DNA from: Bacteroidota bacterium
Lineage (GTDB): Bacteria > Bacteroidota > Bacteroidia > Bacteroidales > Prolixibacteraceae
Assembly (NCBI GenBank): GCA_023251435.1
Contig: JAHEYU010000031.1
Location: forward strand, 1-64,000
DNA: 64,000 bases
Reading direction: 5' to 3'
Position numbers and translations under genes: made by a program. Each line of letters opens with the position of its first letter. The first letter of the stretch is position 1. The notes below the pieces were generated by a model that saw only the letters and a list, made by a program, of their open reading frames with translations, did no database searches and had not been told where the DNA came from. Positions 14,805 through 23,537 of this stretch are shown here, piece by piece.

Positions 14805-15617
14805 TTAATCAAACTTAAGCCATTTAAAGTAAACAACTGGCAATTCAACACAATTGAGTTGTTTCTTGCGAAACCAAACATTCAACAATCGTTCGGCAAC
14901 AAAACCGAGTATTCTTTTTTGATATTCATTATAATTCTTCAGTTCGATGCGCCTTTCAAATTCAAAAAGCACATCAAACCACCAATTCATAAATTCCTGA
15001 AATTGTTCATCTTTAAGTATAAACATATTATTGGCATACAGTCGTTTACCGGCCATTACCGATTCAAATGCTTCAATATAATCCGGATACTTTTCAGCAA
15101 TAATTACCTTCAGTGAATTCAGGTCGTTGATGTCGTGATATCGTCGGTAATGCTTTTCAACGGTGTATTTCAGTTTTCGTGCTTGCGGCAGAATTGCATC
15201 GTATTGCCCGAGTAATTCGTTTATTTCGGCAGCCTTAAGTATTCTGGGGATAAACAATTCAGTATTAGTTGTATATATAAGCCCAATGCGTTTCTTGTAC
15301 AAACCTGCCGGATAATAAAAAAGGCGTTTCAACTGGTAAGCAAGAGGTTCTGGCTGAGCAGTAAAAAAACGCCGGTAGTGGGAGGTTCCCGTAACATCTT
15401 GCCGGGTATTTTTCCAAACCCAGTAAATACCTGTCAATTCGCTGTACCATGGATTTTTTTCCGAAATATTATCGCCATTGTCATCGCCGGTCATGGTTTT
15501 CTCACCAGTCAATAAAGCATTTCCTGCCATGATTGGCTTATAAATGCGATCGGCTTTTAGGATCGTCCCATTTTTATAATGGAAAACATAAATACTTGTA
15601 TTTAGATTATCTGCCAT
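14805..15617 (-). CDS. DUF4422-like polysaccharide biosynthesis protein
   Basis: 270 residues from the ATG at 15617; the frame extends three codons to a TTG. The pattern ...AGNALLTG, DNGDNISEKNPWYSELTGIY, WVWKNT and GTSHYRRFF matches the DUF4422 family, which occurs in capsule and LPS clusters and is thought to be a transferase. Its exact reaction is not established. Residues 160-215 (YHDINDL...NNMFILKDEQF) are the second conserved block. It is probably co-transcribed with the GT2 gene downstream. Confidence 0.8.
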   Translation of the reverse strand: MADNLNTSIYVFHYKNGTILKADRIYKPIMAGNALLTGEKTMTGDDNGDNISEKNPWYSELTGIYWVWKNTRQDVTGTSHYRRFFTAQPEPLAYQLKRLFYYPAGLYKKRIGLIYTTNTELFIPRILKAAEINELLGQYDAILPQARKLKYTVEKHYRRYHDINDLNSLKVIIAEKYPDYIEAFESVMAGKRLYANNMFILKDEQFQEFMNWWFDVLFEFERRIELKNYNEYQKRILGFVAERLLNVWFRKKQLNCVELPVVYFKWLKFD

Positions 15618-15799
15618 CAGTAACAATTAATTTTGAACAAAAATAGTGGTTTTCGACTGGATTCGTCATCCATTGAAAACAAATATAAATTGCCTGTCAT
15701 TAACTGAACACCCCGGGAATACTGCATGGAACAAATAATTGCCGGTATCAAATGCTGGTGATCTTGTCCTGATCGATTAAAATCTTTTCCATAAATTGA

Positions 15800-15807
15800 T
15801 ACCTTTG
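15800..15807 (+). promoter_or_regulatory. TAnnTTTG box upstream of the FkbM gene
   Basis: TACCTTTG, 80 bases before the ATG at 15887; no good -33 element is seen. Confidence 0.3.
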
Positions 15808-15886
15808 CGCAAAAAAATAGGGGATAAAAATTAAGGAAGCAAAATCTATTGCCTCAAAATGAAAATGATTTTGAATAATTACAACC

Positions 15887-16771
15887 ATGAACAAACTTAC
15901 TTCTCAAATATATAGGATCGTTGTTCCTAAATTAATTCGAAAAAGGATTGTGGCAAAACAACTTCCAATCTCGATTCAAAACTATTATTCCAAACTTCCG
16001 GAAGCTCCTTCAGAGGAAATTCAAACGGTATTGAATTACCTGAAAACGAATCCAATTGCGGTATTCCCCTATGAATTTCAGGATGAATATGTTGCCGAAA
16101 ATATAGAAGTTTTTGTTGATCAGGAGAAAGGCTTGCCTTATGTTTTTCTTGATGGTAAAAAACTCTATTTTAAGAAAAGATGGGGCAAAAGGAAAATTCA
16201 AAATCTATTCAATCTCTTGTCAAAAGAGCAGGACGTGCGTAGTCCGCATCGTTACCTTACCGAACAGTTTAAATTCGAAGATGGCGAAATACTTATTGAT
16301 GCCGGAGTTGCTGAAGGTAATTTTGCCTTAACAGTTGTCGAAAATGCCTCGAAACTAATTCTTTTTGAAGCAGATAAAGAATGGATTGAACCCTTAAATG
16401 CGACTTTTGAACCATGGAAAGATAAGGTAATAATCGTTAATAAATTTGTGAGTGATATTACTAACTCAACCAATACAACTATTGACGATTTTATTTCGCC
16501 CTGTAAAACTCCAATTTTCCTGAAAATTGATGTAGAAGGAGCCGAATCACGATTATTAAAAGGATGTAGCCGAATCATCTCGGAACAAAATCCTCTTAAA
16601 GTGGCTATTTGCACCTACCACAAACAAGACGATGAACAAAAATTTTCGTCGTTGCTAAATCAGAATAAATTTAAAGTAGAGCATTCTGATGGTTATATGC
16701 TTTTCTTCTACGACAAACAAATGAAAGCTCCATATTTCAGGAGAGGTTTATTAAGAGCAGTCAGGAACTAG
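15887..16771 (+). CDS. FkbM-family methyltransferase
   Basis: 294 residues. The SAM-binding motif DAGVAEGNFAL is at 138-148, followed by FEAD (160-163), NKFVSD, TTIDDF and the FkbM signature FLKIDVEGAE with LLKGC. FkbM enzymes O-methylate sugars or other small groups, and in Bacteroidota they often decorate surface glycans. The N-terminal 120 residues are a family-specific extension. The stop lies at the edge of an IS630-type remnant on the opposite strand (16757-16925), so the last few residues may derive from an insertion event. Confidence 0.85.
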   Translation: MNKLTSQIYRIVVPKLIRKRIVAKQLPISIQNYYSKLPEAPSEEIQTVLNYLKTNPIAVFPYEFQDEYVAENIEVFVDQEKGLPYVFLDGKKLYFKKRWGKRKIQNLFNLLSKEQDVRSPHRYLTEQFKFEDGEILIDAGVAEGNFALTVVENASKLILFEADKEWIEPLNATFEPWKDKVIIVNKFVSDITNSTNTTIDDFISPCKTPIFLKIDVEGAESRLLKGCSRIISEQNPLKVAICTYHKQDDEQKFSSLLNQNKFKVEHSDGYMLFFYDKQMKAPYFRRGLLRAVRN

Positions 16772-16925
16772 TGCATCGCCTATTATTTTGATGAATTCAG
16801 CCCAATCTACTTTTGTTTTTTTTTCTTTCAGTAACATCAACATAACTTTTACCTTTCAAAGGTTCGGACGCGAGGAATATATTGACAACCCCACATCTTT
16901 CATATTCGAAATCAGCCCATCGCTG
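16757..16925 (-). pseudogene. IS630-type transposase remnant (frameshifted)
   Basis: The minus strand reads DFEYERCGVVNIFLASEPLKGKSYVDVTE and, after a frame change in an A9 tract, TKVDWAEFIKIIGDAL. This matches the middle of IS630-family DDE transposases (yeyeR.G...lf...EPL.G.r.v.vTerRtk.dwA.f...l.d). Start, catalytic C-terminus and inverted repeats are absent. It lies between two convergent glycan genes and marks past insertion activity. The identification is a pattern reading over about 50 residues. (The first segment is quoted in parts: DFEYERCGVVNIF and LASEPLKGKSYVDVTE.). Confidence 0.55.
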
Positions 16926-16945
16926 CTTAAACCTGAATAACTTAT

Positions 16946-17734
16946 TTAACTAATTTTTTTAGCGTACCAAACACTACTTGTTGCATTTTTTTTATAAAAC
17001 AACTCCTCGTCCGATATCGAATCAGGATTTTCATACCAAGGTAAATGCTTTGCCAAAAAAAATCCACCTGTTCTGAGCGTTTTGCCCCATTGTTGTTTTA
17101 CAGAATTTGCTCTGTACAGAGCAAAGGTTGTGTCAATATCCGCTTTGTAGAGATTTTCAGAGATTGGGGTCTTCCAAAACTGCATTTCCCAATCAATTAC
17201 ATCTGATTTGTGTGGGTAAAAGTCAGGAATATCATCTATTTGTAAACCAAAACCGACCTTATTGATATCCTTGAATTTATTTAGCGTCTCCTGAAAAAAT
17301 TTAACCGCATACAAAGGACACTCATCTATCGGAATTATGTCCGGGTCTGTGTAGATATATGGTAAACCTTTGAACCATGTATGAATTGATGTGTCCCAAA
17401 AAGCTTTATATCCAATATTAGCTTTTAACTGTATTACTGTGTACTTTGTATTCCGATAATAGTCTAGAAGTGTTGGATATGCAGAGGCATTATCCATAAT
17501 ATAAATATGGCGCATTCCCGCCTTTTCCAACCATTCTAATAGCTTTTGTAAATGAATAATTCTGTTATAGTTATTAATAATAACGGGAATATCATGGTAG
17601 TCGATATTGTCACCATTTAAATGTGTCAACATTTTCCTTTTTGCAAATGACTTTTTAATAAATTGAGCTATTTTACAGTAAGTTCGAGCTATTTTTCGGT
17701 ACTTCGAGAAAGGTATGTAATATTTGATTATCAT
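16946..17734 (-). CDS. Glycosyltransferase, GT-A-like
   Basis: 262 residues. After a basic N-terminal stretch come IPVIINNYNRI (49-59), YIMDNASAYPTLLDYY and the metal-site-like YTDPDIIP (128-135). The order resembles family 2 and related GT-A transferases that recognise a nucleotide sugar. HLPWYENPDSISDEELFYK near the C-terminus is typical of a Bacteroidota subgroup. The acceptor is unknown. It converges on the FkbM gene with the IS630 remnant between them and is divergent from fabG. Confidence 0.7.
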   Translation of the reverse strand: MIIKYYIPFSKYRKIARTYCKIAQFIKKSFAKRKMLTHLNGDNIDYHDIPVIINNYNRIIHLQKLLEWLEKAGMRHIYIMDNASAYPTLLDYYRNTKYTVIQLKANIGYKAFWDTSIHTWFKGLPYIYTDPDIIPIDECPLYAVKFFQETLNKFKDINKVGFGLQIDDIPDFYPHKSDVIDWEMQFWKTPISENLYKADIDTTFALYRANSVKQQWGKTLRTGGFFLAKHLPWYENPDSISDEELFYKKNATSSVWYAKKIS

Positions 17735-17863
17735 CTATAATTTTTTTGCGAAACTAATTAAAAATTGCTACTGTCCGAAACAAAAAAATTTCTATTGATC
17801 CAAATGTTTGGGGGCATTTTATGCAGTTAAATAGTTTAAAACTTTCAGAACCACATATTTTAT

Positions 17864-17871
17864 TACATTTG
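17864..17871 (+). promoter_or_regulatory. fabG promoter -7 box
   Basis: TACATTTG fits TAnnTTTG, 35 bases upstream of the fabG ATG. The -33 element is weak. Confidence 0.45.
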
Positions 17872-17905
17872 CGCCTAATTCAAAAACTCATAAACAAATA
17901 TTAGC

Positions 17906-18652
17906 ATGAAACTTCTTGAAGGAAAAACTGCCATAATTACTGGCGCATCGAGAGGCATTGGAAAAGCAATTGCCATTAAATTTGCTGAAGAAGGTTGCAA
18001 CATTGCCTTCACCGATCTTTTTGACGATGAAAACATGAAAAACACTGAAGCAGAATTGAACGAAATGGGTGTAAAAGCCAAAGGATATGCGTCGAATGCT
18101 GCTAACTTTGAAGATACTGATCGGGTTGTAAATCAGATTGTTGATGATTTTGGAGCCATTGATGCCCTGGTTAACAACGCTGGTATTACCAAAGATACTT
18201 TGCTGATGCGAATGACCGAAGAACAATGGGATGCTGTAATTAATGTAAACCTTAAATCGGTTTTCAACTTTACAAAAGCTGCCCAAAAAATTATGCTGAA
18301 ACAAAAATCAGGTTCAATAGTTAATTTGAGCTCGGTTGTAGGTGTTAGCGGAAACGCAGGCCAATCAAACTATTCAGCATCTAAAGCCGGAATTATTGGT
18401 TTCACCAAGTCGATCGCAAAAGAACTTGGTTCTCGTGGAATCCGTTCAAATGCAATTGCTCCTGGATTCATTATTACTGAAATGACTGCCAAAATTCCGG
18501 AAGATGCCCGCAAACAATGGGAAGCAAACATTCCGATGAAACGTGGCGGAACTCCTGACGAAGTTGCAAAAGTTGCTCTTTTCCTTGCATCCGACCTTTC
18601 GTCGTATGTTAGCGGACAAGTAATTAACGTTTGTGGTGCAATGAATACATAG
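17906..18652 (+). CDS. fabG: 3-oxoacyl-ACP reductase FabG
   Basis: 248 residues, the standard length. The NADPH motif is TGASRGIGKA (12-21), with NNAG at 90-93. The catalytic tetrad N115, S143, Y156, K160 is present (NVNLKS, NLSSVVGVSG, NYSASKAG). It reduces 3-oxoacyl-ACP to 3-hydroxyacyl-ACP in type II fatty acid elongation in the cytosol. It is monocistronic, with its own promoter and terminator. The match to FabG rather than another short-chain dehydrogenase rests on the VVG.SGN.GQ.NYSASKAG segment and the length. Confidence 0.93.
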   Translation: MKLLEGKTAIITGASRGIGKAIAIKFAEEGCNIAFTDLFDDENMKNTEAELNEMGVKAKGYASNAANFEDTDRVVNQIVDDFGAIDALVNNAGITKDTLLMRMTEEQWDAVINVNLKSVFNFTKAAQKIMLKQKSGSIVNLSSVVGVSGNAGQSNYSASKAGIIGFTKSIAKELGSRGIRSNAIAPGFIITEMTAKIPEDARKQWEANIPMKRGGTPDEVAKVALFLASDLSSYVSGQVINVCGAMNT

Positions 18653-18675
18653 TGCCTACACTAAAATAATAATCG

Positions 18676-18700
18676 AAGCCGGAAATATTTGCTCCGGCTT
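18676..18700 (+). terminator. fabG Rho-independent terminator
   Basis: AAGCCGGA (18676-18683) pairs with TCCGGCTT (18693-18700), followed by a run of T. Confidence 0.85.
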
Positions 18701-18811
18701 TTTTTGTTTGATAATCTTTCGGTTTCCCGACGATTAAGTTTTTGCTGTTCTTTTATACAATAATCTTTAAATCTTTTTAGTATATTAGATTTACCAATTA
18801 AGCCAATCTAA

Positions 18812-20719
18812 ATGAGCCAAAAAGGAATTTCTTTTCGTCTGAATGCACATATTACAACGATTGCTGTTATTATCATAGCAACAATTGTTTATGTCAATTA
18901 TCATTTTGGAAGCAAAATTTTAGTCAGTAAAATAGAGGAAGGCGCGATTAACCAAAGCAACCTCGTTATTTCAAAAATATCAAGAATTACAGTCGGTACC
19001 GAAGAAATTGCCAATAATGTTTCGCATCAGGCATTGTATTTCCACCAACACAACGACCTGGATTTCTTACTCCAAAAAGTCTTTGAATCGAATAAAATTC
19101 TCGAAAGTATTCATGTAGAACTACTTGATAATAAAAGCAGAAAACTGATAAGGTTTTCCTCGAATAAGCCAGGGCAACTCAATTGTCTTTCAGACAGTCT
19201 GATCAACAATCTGATGGATTTTCAAAAAAAGAAATCAGGAAATTCTTCCATGCAAATTGGAGAATGGAGTAATCCGTATTATTGTAAAAACGATACCAGC
19301 CATTTAATTGTTTCCTACAAATCCCCTATATATGTTCCAGATACAGAATTGATTGCAGGAACTGTGACATGTGTGGTTTCCCTGAAAAAGATGCAGCAAA
19401 TGCTTTCTGAAATTAAAATAGGCGAAAGTGGTTATGCATTTATTATCGACCGCTCCGGAACTTTCCTCACACATCCAAAATCAGAATGGATGCTTACCAG
19501 AAATTTTCTTAAAAAACCTTCTCCAATTTTTGGCGGTGATCTTAAAACGATCGAGACAGAAATCAGAAATGGTGGGAGAGGAGCTGGTCGCGGAATTTCC
19601 GAATACTTAAATAATCAGAAGTCGTGGTTTTACTTCGCACCATTGGCAAATTCTGTATGGTCGGTTGTAATTGTAATTCCTGAAAAAGAATTGTTCAGCG
19701 AAATTGATGTCATTTTTACGATAATACTATGGGGTTCAATACTTGGTATATTGATTTTATTTTTAGTAAATATGCTCGTTTTTAAACGGTTACTCGAACC
19801 TTTGGCTCGTGTAACCGATGCGATTCAGCGATTTAGTTCTGTTCCCGGAAAAGAAAGAAAATCGAAGGATGAGATAAATATGCTTGCCGAAAGCCTTGAA
19901 GACTGGCAGGCAAAATACGGGATATTAATAAACGAACAGAACAAAACTGCCAGTGAAAAGCTCAAATTTGAAAAGGATTTAAAAATGGCCAGGGAAATAC
20001 AACAAAATATATTCCCTTCAGGGTATCCTGCATTCCCGAAACATCCTGAAATTGACCTTTATGCGGTCATAAAACCTGCAGAATCTATTGGTGGCGATTT
20101 GTACGATTATTTTTTCATTGATAAAGATCATCTGGTAATCGCAATTGGTGATGTTTCCGGGAAAGGAATACCCGCCTCGCTTTTCATGGCAATTGCAAGT
20201 ACTTTAATAAAAAGCAAGGCGAAAGTATTGTCGTCAAAAGAAATTATTACAAGGGTCAACCGTGAATTGAGTGACCGCAACGCAAATCAATATTTCCTGA
20301 CTCTTTTTCTTGGCGTCCTGGACATTACCACGGGTATTATGGATTATTGCAATGCTGCTCACAATTATCCCTATATTCTTCATCCTGACGGTACAATTCA
20401 TGCATTGTCGAAAAGTCACGGCTTGCCATTGGGTATCTATGCCAATAAAACATATAAAAGCAGTTCTATTCAGCTAACTTTTGGCGATATAATTATTTTG
20501 TATACTGACGGTGTTATCAATTCAAGAGATTCAAGCGGAATGCATTACGGGATTGAAAAACTGGAAAGTAATATCTTAAGTCTCAATGATTTGAACTCTC
20601 AAGAACTTGTATCTAGTTTGCTTTCAAATATTTCGATTTACGAAGGAGAAAACCACCAATCTGACGACATAACATTGATGGCATTGAAATTTTTAGGTGA
20701 AACAAAAAACCAGGCCTAA
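18812..20719 (+). CDS. Membrane-bound SpoIIE/RsbU-type PP2C phosphatase with Cache-like sensor
   Basis: 635 residues. Membrane segments lie at about 12-30 and 298-322. The extracytoplasmic part between them has dCACHE features, with KIGESGYAFIIDRSGTFLTHP and WFYFAPL. A HAMP-like linker (320-375) and a short coiled coil lead into the PPM domain (about 395-630), with GGDLYDYFF, IGDVSGKGIPASLFMA, LYTDGV and SDDITLMAL. Such proteins dephosphorylate anti-anti-sigma (STAS) proteins or related partners in response to an external signal. No STAS or anti-sigma gene is nearby, so the partner is elsewhere. The 3' end overlaps the shared terminator with clpC. Confidence 0.92.
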   Translation: MSQKGISFRLNAHITTIAVIIIATIVYVNYHFGSKILVSKIEEGAINQSNLVISKISRITVGTEEIANNVSHQALYFHQHNDLDFLLQKVFESNKILESIHVELLDNKSRKLIRFSSNKPGQLNCLSDSLINNLMDFQKKKSGNSSMQIGEWSNPYYCKNDTSHLIVSYKSPIYVPDTELIAGTVTCVVSLKKMQQMLSEIKIGESGYAFIIDRSGTFLTHPKSEWMLTRNFLKKPSPIFGGDLKTIETEIRNGGRGAGRGISEYLNNQKSWFYFAPLANSVWSVVIVIPEKELFSEIDVIFTIILWGSILGILILFLVNMLVFKRLLEPLARVTDAIQRFSSVPGKERKSKDEINMLAESLEDWQAKYGILINEQNKTASEKLKFEKDLKMAREIQQNIFPSGYPAFPKHPEIDLYAVIKPAESIGGDLYDYFFIDKDHLVIAIGDVSGKGIPASLFMAIASTLIKSKAKVLSSKEIITRVNRELSDRNANQYFLTLFLGVLDITTGIMDYCNAAHNYPYILHPDGTIHALSKSHGLPLGIYANKTYKSSSIQLTFGDIIILYTDGVINSRDSSGMHYGIEKLESNILSLNDLNSQELVSSLLSNISIYEGENHQSDDITLMALKFLGETKNQA

Positions 20720-20731
20720 ACCTGGTTTTTT
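20704..20731. terminator. Bidirectional terminator between the phosphatase gene and clpC
   Basis: AAAAAACCAGG (20704-20714) pairs with CCTGGTTTTTT (20721-20731), giving A and T tracts on both strands. It includes the last codons of the phosphatase gene. Confidence 0.88.
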
Positions 20732-20735
20732 AAAG

Positions 20736-23264
20736 CTATTTCTTTATTGTAGTAGTTAAAATCTTGATTTTTATTTTCTCCGTCTTTTTATCGAAGCCAA
20801 CTGAAATGGTATCACCTTCGACGACTGAAGCCCTTATAATTACTTCAGCCATTTCATCTTCCAGATATTTTTGGATCGCTCTCTTTAATGGCCGGGCTCC
20901 AAACTGAACATCAAAACCTTTATCAGCAATAAAGTCTTTAGCAGCTGTCGATATTTTCAGTTTGTAATTCAGCGAGTTAACCCTTTCGTAGAGTCCCTTT
21001 AATTCGATATCAATAATTTCGTGAATATGTTCTTTGGTCAAAGAATTAAACATTACCACGTCATCAATTCTATTCAGAAATTCAGGGGCAAATGCTTTTT
21101 TTAGCGCTTTTTCAACAATGTATTTTGCATGATCACCTTCGTCAATTGCAGCGCTTTGTGTCGAAAAACCAACTCCTCTTCCGAATTCGGATAACTGGCG
21201 TGAGCCAATGTTAGAGGTCATAATAATAATTGTATTCTTAAAATCAATGCTCCGTCCCAGGCTGTCGGTCAAACGTCCTTCATCCAGAACCTGAAGTAAA
21301 AGGTGAAATACATCTGGATGAGCCTTTTCAATTTCATCTAGAAGCACCACTGCATAAGGTTTGCGACGCACTTTCTCTGTTAGCTGACCACCTTCTTCAT
21401 ACCCAACATATCCTGGAGGCGCTCCAACCAAACGGGAAACAGAGAATTTTTCCATGTATTCACTCATGTCAATTCGTATCAGCGAATCGATGCTGTCGAA
21501 TAAATATTTAGCCAACACTTTGGCAAGTTGTGTTTTACCAACCCCTGTCGGCCCCAGAAAAACAAACGTTCCAATTGGTTTATTCGGATCTTTCAATCCG
21601 GCGCGGTTGCGCTGTATAGCTTTTACTATTTTCGCGATTGCGTCATTCTGACCAACAACACTTCCCTTTAGCTGTTTGCCCATGTCCATCAGTCGTTTCC
21701 CTTCTGCCTGGGCAATTCGCTGAACAGGAACACCCGACATCATTGCAACTACTTCAGCCACTTTGTCTTCTGTTACAACTTCCCTGTGGCTGATGAGTTC
21801 TTTTTCCCATTCTTCCTTTTCCTGTTCCAGTAATTGTAACAGATTTTTTTCTTTATCGCGGTGATTGGCAGCCAATTCAAAATTCTGACTTTTTACTGCT
21901 TTTATCTTTTCTTCACGGGTTTTTTCGATCTTTTCTTCCAGTTTTAGAATCCTGTCGGGAACATTTATATTTGAAATATGAACGCGTGAACCCGATTCGT
22001 CCAAAGCATCAATGGCTTTATCAGGAAGGAACCGGTCGGTTATATATCTGGCAGTCAGCTTAACACAAGCATTTATTGCTTCCGGAGTATAAATTACATT
22101 GTGATGATCTTCGTATCTCTGTTTTATATTATTCAGTATCTCAATTGTTTCTTCTACTGAAGTTGGCTCAACCATAATCTTCTGAAACCTTCTTTCAAGG
22201 GCGCCATCTTTTTCTATCTGCTGGCGATATTCGTCCAGAGTGGTGGCTCCGATGCACTGAATCTCGCCACGTGCCAGAGCCGGTTTCAGCATGTTTGCAG
22301 CATCGAGCGATCCGGTTGCACCACCGGCACCAACAATTGTATGTATTTCGTCGATAAATAAAATCACATTGCTGACCTTCGACAACTCATTTAAAATGGC
22401 TTTCATGCGTTCTTCGAATTGCCCCCTGTATTTTGTACCGGCAACAATTGAAGCAATATCAAGGCTTACAACTCTTTTATCAAACAAAACTCTCGATACT
22501 TTTTTCTGAATAATCCTCAAAGCAAGTCCTTCAGCAATAGCTGATTTACCAACTCCGGGTTCACCAATTAATATCGGGTTATTTTTCTTTCTTCTCGAAA
22601 GTATCTGGGCAAGGCGTTCTATTTCTTTTTCGCGTCCGATGATGGGATCAAGACTATTTTCTTCAGCAAGTTTGGTAATGTCAACGCCAAAATTGTCGAG
22701 TACTGGAGTCTCCGATTTTGGGTTTGCCGGCTTTTTGGCCGAAGAAGACGGTGTTGACCCACTGCCGGGAGGTTTGGAGAAACTATCATCAGCATCATCA
22801 TCCTCGTCATCAAATTCCGATTTGGCTTCAGGTTGTTTATAATCTTCCAACCTTGATTTTAGAATATAATAGTTGATGTGATAATCGCCCAAAATTTTAC
22901 TGATCATACTTTCTTTGTCTTTCAAAAGTGCAAGCATCAGATGACCGGTATCAATTGTTGTGCTGTTAAAAGCCCTTGCTTCCAGATAAACCAGCTTCAA
23001 AGCTTTTTCGGCCGATTTTAATAATTGAACAGATGCCTGCGAATCAATATCTTTTCCAGTTCTAAGTTTTTCTTCTATCGATTGTTTTATCTCTGCCAGA
23101 TTGACGCCCAGGTTGGTAAGGATCTCGATAGCAATGCCTTCTCCATCCCGCAAGATTCCAAGGAAAATATGTTCTAGTCCAATACTTTCATTTCCCAGTC
23201 GTATTGCTTCTTCGCGACTGTATGAAAGTACGTCCTTTATTCGTGGTGAAAATTGTGAATCCAT
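20736..23264 (-). CDS. clpC: ClpC AAA+ unfoldase of the Clp protease
   Basis: 842 residues. An N-terminal double Clp-N repeat (about 1-145) is followed by an acidic low-complexity linker (150-180, with DDEDDDADD). The first AAA+ module has GEPGVGKSA, and an UVR-like middle domain contains [20 protein letters not shown]. The second AAA+ module has [12 protein letters not shown] and the ClpP-contact-like loop GRGVGFSTQ. It unfolds substrates and passes them to ClpP, and resolves damaged proteins. It is divergent from gyrA across 273 bases. clpP is not in the window. The acidic linker is longer than in most ClpC proteins. Confidence 0.96.
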   Translation of the reverse strand: MDSQFSPRIKDVLSYSREEAIRLGNESIGLEHIFLGILRDGEGIAIEILTNLGVNLAEIKQSIEEKLRTGKDIDSQASVQLLKSAEKALKLVYLEARAFNSTTIDTGHLMLALLKDKESMISKILGDYHINYYILKSRLEDYKQPEAKSEFDDEDDDADDSFSKPPGSGSTPSSSAKKPANPKSETPVLDNFGVDITKLAEENSLDPIIGREKEIERLAQILSRRKKNNPILIGEPGVGKSAIAEGLALRIIQKKVSRVLFDKRVVSLDIASIVAGTKYRGQFEERMKAILNELSKVSNVILFIDEIHTIVGAGGATGSLDAANMLKPALARGEIQCIGATTLDEYRQQIEKDGALERRFQKIMVEPTSVEETIEILNNIKQRYEDHHNVIYTPEAINACVKLTARYITDRFLPDKAIDALDESGSRVHISNINVPDRILKLEEKIEKTREEKIKAVKSQNFELAANHRDKEKNLLQLLEQEKEEWEKELISHREVVTEDKVAEVVAMMSGVPVQRIAQAEGKRLMDMGKQLKGSVVGQNDAIAKIVKAIQRNRAGLKDPNKPIGTFVFLGPTGVGKTQLAKVLAKYLFDSIDSLIRIDMSEYMEKFSVSRLVGAPPGYVGYEEGGQLTEKVRRKPYAVVLLDEIEKAHPDVFHLLLQVLDEGRLTDSLGRSIDFKNTIIIMTSNIGSRQLSEFGRGVGFSTQSAAIDEGDHAKYIVEKALKKAFAPEFLNRIDDVVMFNSLTKEHIHEIIDIELKGLYERVNSLNYKLKISTAAKDFIADKGFDVQFGARPLKRAIQKYLEDEMAEVIIRASVVEGDTISVGFDKKTEKIKIKILTTTIKK

Positions 23265-23464
23265 ATCTTTAGTAACTTTTTAAGTTCCGTAATCAAAATA
23301 ACAAAAAGTATTCCTAAAAGTTGGCCTACGAATACTTGTTAATTTACTTACGAGTTCAAAATTACTCATTAATTAATAAGCAATCTTTATAATTTGCTGA
23401 TTTTTTGAACATTGCTTTGTTAAAATCTTATTCTTAATTTACTAATGAAAAGCTGGGAAAACGC

Positions 23465-23493
23465 TTGATACAATAAGTATTTTTGTATTTTTG
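23465..23493 (+). promoter_or_regulatory. gyrA promoter
   Basis: TTG at 23465-23467, an 18-base spacer, then TATTTTTG (TAnnTTTG) at 23486-23493. A clear GGAG Shine-Dalgarno sequence lies before the gyrA ATG (AAAGGAGAAGTAAATG), unusual in this window. Confidence 0.6.
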
Positions 23494-23537
23494 TCAGTCA
23501 AAATTTTTTAAGCAAATATTACTAAAAGGAGAAGTAA

